Of a DNA stretch of 8,334 bases, positions 5,948 through 8,334 are shown in pieces. The notes under the pieces are model-generated. The model made no database searches. It saw nothing but the letters and a program-made list of their open reading frames with translations, and was not told the DNA's origin. The translations under genes were made by a program, and so were the position numbers. This DNA is from Betaproteobacteria bacterium (GTDB lineage: Bacteria; Pseudomonadota; Gammaproteobacteria; Burkholderiales; SG8-39): positions 1 through 8,334 of the forward strand of contig VBCT01000042.1 in assembly GCA_005882235.1 (NCBI GenBank). Direction: 5' to 3'. The first letter of the stretch is position 1, and every line of letters begins with the position of its first letter.

Positions 5948-7708
5948 ATGAACCGATCGTCGATCTCTCCGATCCTTCTTCTCGCCTTGCTCGCGTCGTC
6001 CCGGGCAGCGGCTGCCGACGCCGCGCCGTTCCGCCACGCCGAGGCGACCGTGGCGCAGCTCCAGGCGGAGATGGCCGCGGGCCGGCTCACCTCGGAGCAG
6101 CTCACCCGAGACTACATCCAGCGCATCCTCGACCTCGACCAGGGTGGACCGGGAGTGAACTCGGTGATCGAGATCAACCCGGATGCCATCTCCATGGCCC
6201 TCGACGCCGACGCGAAGCGCCGGCGCGGCATCGTCCTCGGTCCCCTGCACGGCATCCCGGTCCTCCTCAAGGACAACATCGACACGGGCGACAAGATGCA
6301 GACGACCGCCGGCTCCTTCGCGCTCGTGGGGACGCCGGCCCGGCGCGACTCCACCGTCGCGGCCAACCTGCGCGCCGGCGGAGCGGTGATCCTCGGCAAG
6401 ACGAACCTGTCCGAGTGGGCGAACTTCCGCTCCTTCGAGTCGGTGAGCGGGTGGTCGGGCCGCGGCGGGCAGACGCACAATCCGTATGGCATCGATCGCA
6501 ACCCGTGCGGCTCGAGCTCCGGCTCGGGCGCCGCCGCCTCGGCCAACTTCTCCACGGTGTCCCTCGGGACCGAGACCGACGGCAGCGTCGTCTGCCCCGC
6601 GAACGCCAACGGCGTCGTCGGGCTGAAGCCGACCGTGGGGCTCACGAGCCGCGCGGGCGTCGTGCCCATCTCGCACACGCAGGACACGGTGGGGGTCCAC
6701 GCGCGGACCGTCGCGGACGCGGCGGCGACGCTCAGCGTCATTCAGAGCCGCACCTCCGACGGCCGCGATGCGGCGACCGGCGGCGTCCCGCTCGGGTGGC
6801 AAGGCACGGGGAAGACGCGCCCGACCGGCATTCCCATCGACTACACGCAGTTCGTGGACCCGAACGGCCTCAGGGGCGCCCGGATCGGCCTCACGCGGGT
6901 GGGCCTCAACGGCTTCGACCCGTTCGTGCCGACGCCGCAGCCGGTGACCGACGCCATCGAGGCCGCCTTCGCGAAGCTGACCGACGCCGGCGCCATCGTC
7001 ATCGACCTCGACGCCGCGGGGTTCACCTTCGCCTCGGCGGACGGCGAGTTCCTCGTCCTGCTCTTCGAGTTCCGGAACGACCTCGCCGCGTACTTATCCA
7101 CCCGCGTCGGCGTGCCGGTGGCCGGAGGGACGCTCCAGACCGCCATCGACTTCAACAACGCCAACGAGGACCGGGAGATGCCGTTCTTCAACCAGGACAT
7201 CTTCGACCTGGCGGCCGCGCTGGAGCCGGGGCCGGACGACCCGCAGCCCATCTTCGGAGGCCTCACCTACAACCAGGCGCTCGCCATCGATCACAACGCC
7301 GGCGTGAACGGCATCGACGCCGCGATCAAGCAGTTCCGCCTCGACGCGGTCGTCAGCGCCACGGACAACCCAGCCTGGGCGACCGACCTGGTCTACGGGG
7401 ATCACTTCCTCTTCGGCACCTCGGGCCTGGCGGCGGGACCCGGCTATCCCATCGTCCAGGTGCCCGCGGGCATGGTGTTCGGCGTGCCCCTCGGGATCAG
7501 CTTCTTCGGCAGCGCCTTCAGCGAGCCGACCCTCATCAAGCTCGCCTCCGGATACGAGGCGTTCACGCAGGTGCGCGCGCACAACCTCCCTACGTTCGCG
7601 GCGACGGCTCCGTCGACCAACATCGGCGGGACGACGCTCACGCGGGCGCGCAGGGCGACGCCGTCCTCGGCCCCGGCGCGCGTCCTGAGAAAGCCGCGCA
7701 ACCTGTGA
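5948..7708 (+). CDS. Exported amidase-signature family hydrolase
   Basis: A 586-aa amidase-signature enzyme, predicted to hydrolyse a C-N amide bond outside the inner membrane. A Sec signal peptide (S-S-I-S-P then a Leu/Ala core) ends near A-A-A-D (21-24). The Ser-cisSer-Lys catalytic set is present: K108 in L-L-K-D-N-I-D, S190 (cis-Ser) in C-G-S-S-S-G-S-G, and nucleophile S213 in T-E-T-D-G-S-V-V, followed by G-L-K-P-T (225-229). The chain is somewhat longer than typical 450-500 aa amidases, with an extended region (about 265-310) and a basic, Ser/Thr/Arg-rich tail after residue 555. Leucine codon use stands out: by hand count roughly 33 CTC to 10 CTG, against about 15 to 11 in M20 and 5 to 8 in the Bug gene, which suggests a different origin. 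It has its own promoter-like sequence and a strong ribosome-binding site. The substrate is unknown; GatA is unlikely because of the signal peptide and the lack of gatB or gatC. Confidence 0.92.
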   Translation: MNRSSISPILLLALLASSRAAAADAAPFRHAEATVAQLQAEMAAGRLTSEQLTRDYIQRILDLDQGGPGVNSVIEINPDAISMALDADAKRRRGIVLGPLHGIPVLLKDNIDTGDKMQTTAGSFALVGTPARRDSTVAANLRAGGAVILGKTNLSEWANFRSFESVSGWSGRGGQTHNPYGIDRNPCGSSSGSGAAASANFSTVSLGTETDGSVVCPANANGVVGLKPTVGLTSRAGVVPISHTQDTVGVHARTVADAAATLSVIQSRTSDGRDAATGGVPLGWQGTGKTRPTGIPIDYTQFVDPNGLRGARIGLTRVGLNGFDPFVPTPQPVTDAIEAAFAKLTDAGAIVIDLDAAGFTFASADGEFLVLLFEFRNDLAAYLSTRVGVPVAGGTLQTAIDFNNANEDREMPFFNQDIFDLAAALEPGPDDPQPIFGGLTYNQALAIDHNAGVNGIDAAIKQFRLDAVVSATDNPAWATDLVYGDHFLFGTSGLAAGPGYPIVQVPAGMVFGVPLGISFFGSAFSEPTLIKLASGYEAFTQVRAHNLPTFAATAPSTNIGGTTLTRARRATPSSAPARVLRKPRNL

Positions 7709-7728
7709 CGGTCGGCGCCCGCCGTCAC
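7705..7728 (+). terminator. Hairpin spanning the amidase stop codon (weak terminator or attenuator candidate)
   Basis: GTGACGG (7705-7711) and CCGTCAC (7722-7728) are perfect inverted copies 10 nt apart; the intervening bases include the palindrome GGCGCC. The TGA stop lies in the left arm. No T-run follows (TCGTTCGAGG), so it does not fit an intrinsic terminator well. It could slow 3' exonucleases or reduce read-through into the receptor gene. Confidence 0.35.
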
Positions 7729-7760
7729 TCGTTCGAGGGCGCGCGGCCGCGGTGGAAAGG

Positions 7761-7773
7761 CTTGCCATGCTGC
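7761..7773 (+). repeat. Right copy of the 13-bp direct repeat flanking the amidase segment
   Basis: CTTGCCATGCTGC, one mismatch from the copy at 5853-5865 and in the same orientation. It contains the ATG of the Bug receptor gene, so an insertion ending here would leave that gene intact. Confidence 0.4.
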
Positions 7774-8334
7774 ATATAGGAAAGCCGGCAAGAGTCTGCC
7801 TAGTGCTGGTTCTGGCGGCGTCCGGCTTGCCGCAGGCGGCGCACGCGCAAGCCTACCCGACGCGGCCCATCCGCATCATCGTTCCGTTTCCCGCCGGCGG
7901 CACCACCGACATCATCGCGCGCCTGGTCGCGCAGCGCATGTCCGAGACCCTGGGCCAGCCCGCGGTGGTCGAGAACCGCGGCGGTGCGGGCGGCTCGATC
8001 GGCGCCGACGCGGTCGCCAAGGCGGCGCCCGACGGCTACACCATCCTGATGCACAACATCACCTTTCCGCTCGCCTCGGTCGCGCTCGCCCAGGCGAACC
8101 GCGCACCGTACAACATCGACACCGATTTCGCCGGCATCTCGATCGCCGCCAACGTGCCGCTCGTGATCACCGCGCACCCTAGCGTGCCGGCGGGCAACCT
8201 GCGCGAGTTCGTCACGCTCCTGCAGAAGGACAGGACCCTCAAGTACAACTACGGCTCGACCGGCCCGGGCTCGTACATGAACATCGTCGGCGAGGTGATG
8301 AAGCGCGACGAGAAAATCGACATGGCCCACATCC
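7767..8334 (+). CDS. Bug/TctC-family periplasmic solute receptor, 5' part
   Basis: The first 189 codons of a tripartite tricarboxylate transporter receptor of the Bug family, normally about 320-330 aa; it runs off the right edge. Such proteins bind carboxylates or other small organic solutes in the periplasm, and many are orphan receptors without TctA/TctB beside them. A Sec signal peptide with a Leu/Val core (C11-L-V-L-V-L) ends near A-H-A-Q (25-28). Classic Bug features follow: Y-P-T-R-P-I-R-I-I-V-P-F-P-A-G-G (30-45), T-T-D-I-I-A-R (46-52), V-E-N-R-G-G-A-G-G (68-76), A-A-P-D-G-Y-T (86-92), and Y-G-S-T-G-P-G-S (162-169). The start is the ATG at 7767, with GGAAAGG 6 nt upstream. It lies 58 bp after the amidase stop. 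The ligand cannot be read from this part; the adjacent amidase and M20 enzyme make a product of amide hydrolysis a reasonable guess. Confidence 0.92.
   Translation, partial: MLHIGKPARVCLVLVLAASGLPQAAHAQAYPTRPIRIIVPFPAGGTTDIIARLVAQRMSETLGQPAVVENRGGAGGSIGADAVAKAAPDGYTILMHNITFPLASVALAQANRAPYNIDTDFAGISIAANVPLVITAHPSVPAGNLREFVTLLQKDRTLKYNYGSTGPGSYMNIVGEVMKRDEKIDMAHI

Noticed and set aside
7094..7102. DnaA-box-like TTATCCACC (eight of nine to consensus), containing a rare TTA leucine codon
   Set aside because: A single copy inside the amidase coding region with no AT-rich unwinding zone, no further boxes and no replication genes nearby; not an origin.
5948..7708. GatA (amidotransferase subunit A) assignment for the amidase
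   Set aside because: It shares the amidase signature, but the signal peptide, longer chain and absence of gatB/gatC argue for a secreted amidase.
5786..7773. Insertion sequence with terminal inverted repeats
   Set aside because: No transposase and no inverted repeats were found at the ends of the amidase segment; only a short direct repeat is present.
5854..7779. A 641-codon plus-strand frame overlapping the amidase
   Set aside because: Arg/Pro-rich out-of-frame shadow of the amidase, which has complete catalytic motifs in its own frame.

Overview
This GC-rich window looks like chromosomal DNA of a betaproteobacterium, most likely Burkholderiales or a relative. The main evidence is a Bug/TctC-type solute receptor, a CybB-like cytochrome b561, and several Tat- or Sec-exported catabolic enzymes. 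The placement is inferred from gene families; no rRNA, tRNA, CRISPR array or transposase is visible.

Left half (1-4569). A partial Tat-exported alpha/beta hydrolase (minus strand, cut by the left edge) diverges from a cytochrome b561 gene (plus strand). The b561 gene converges on, and overlaps by 6 bp, the last gene of a tight three-gene minus-strand operon. That operon is transcribed from about 4570 down to 1483: Tat-exported ACMSD-type amidohydrolase, PQQ-dependent alcohol dehydrogenase, small c-type cytochrome. The coupling is very close: the dehydrogenase ribosome-binding site overlaps the amidohydrolase stop codon, and the cytochrome ATG directly follows the dehydrogenase TAA. The dehydrogenase carries an Asp-Tyr-Asp motif at its active site (D300, D302), the signature of lanthanide-dependent enzymes. 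Every product of this half is predicted to act in the periplasm or inner membrane, so it reads as an extracytoplasmic oxidation module with its own electron acceptor. The substrate is unknown.

Right half (4629-8334). All genes are on the plus strand: a complete cytoplasmic M20 metallopeptidase/deacylase, a 38-codon ORF that is little more than a signal peptide, an exported amidase-signature hydrolase, and the first 189 codons of a Bug/TctC receptor. The amidase looks like an insertion. It follows an apparently decapitated exported gene, is bracketed by a 13-bp direct repeat with one mismatch (5853-5865 and 7761-7773), and prefers CTC for leucine far more than the genes around it. A plausible joint role is hydrolysis of an amide outside the membrane, capture of the released carboxylate by the Bug receptor, and further hydrolysis inside by the M20 enzyme; this is inference.

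The two plus-strand genes that start from divergent spacers (b561 and M20) lack a Shine-Dalgarno sequence. Each has a -10-like hexamer ending 6 nt before its ATG, which suggests leaderless mRNAs. No gene-free stretch exceeds about 160 bp.
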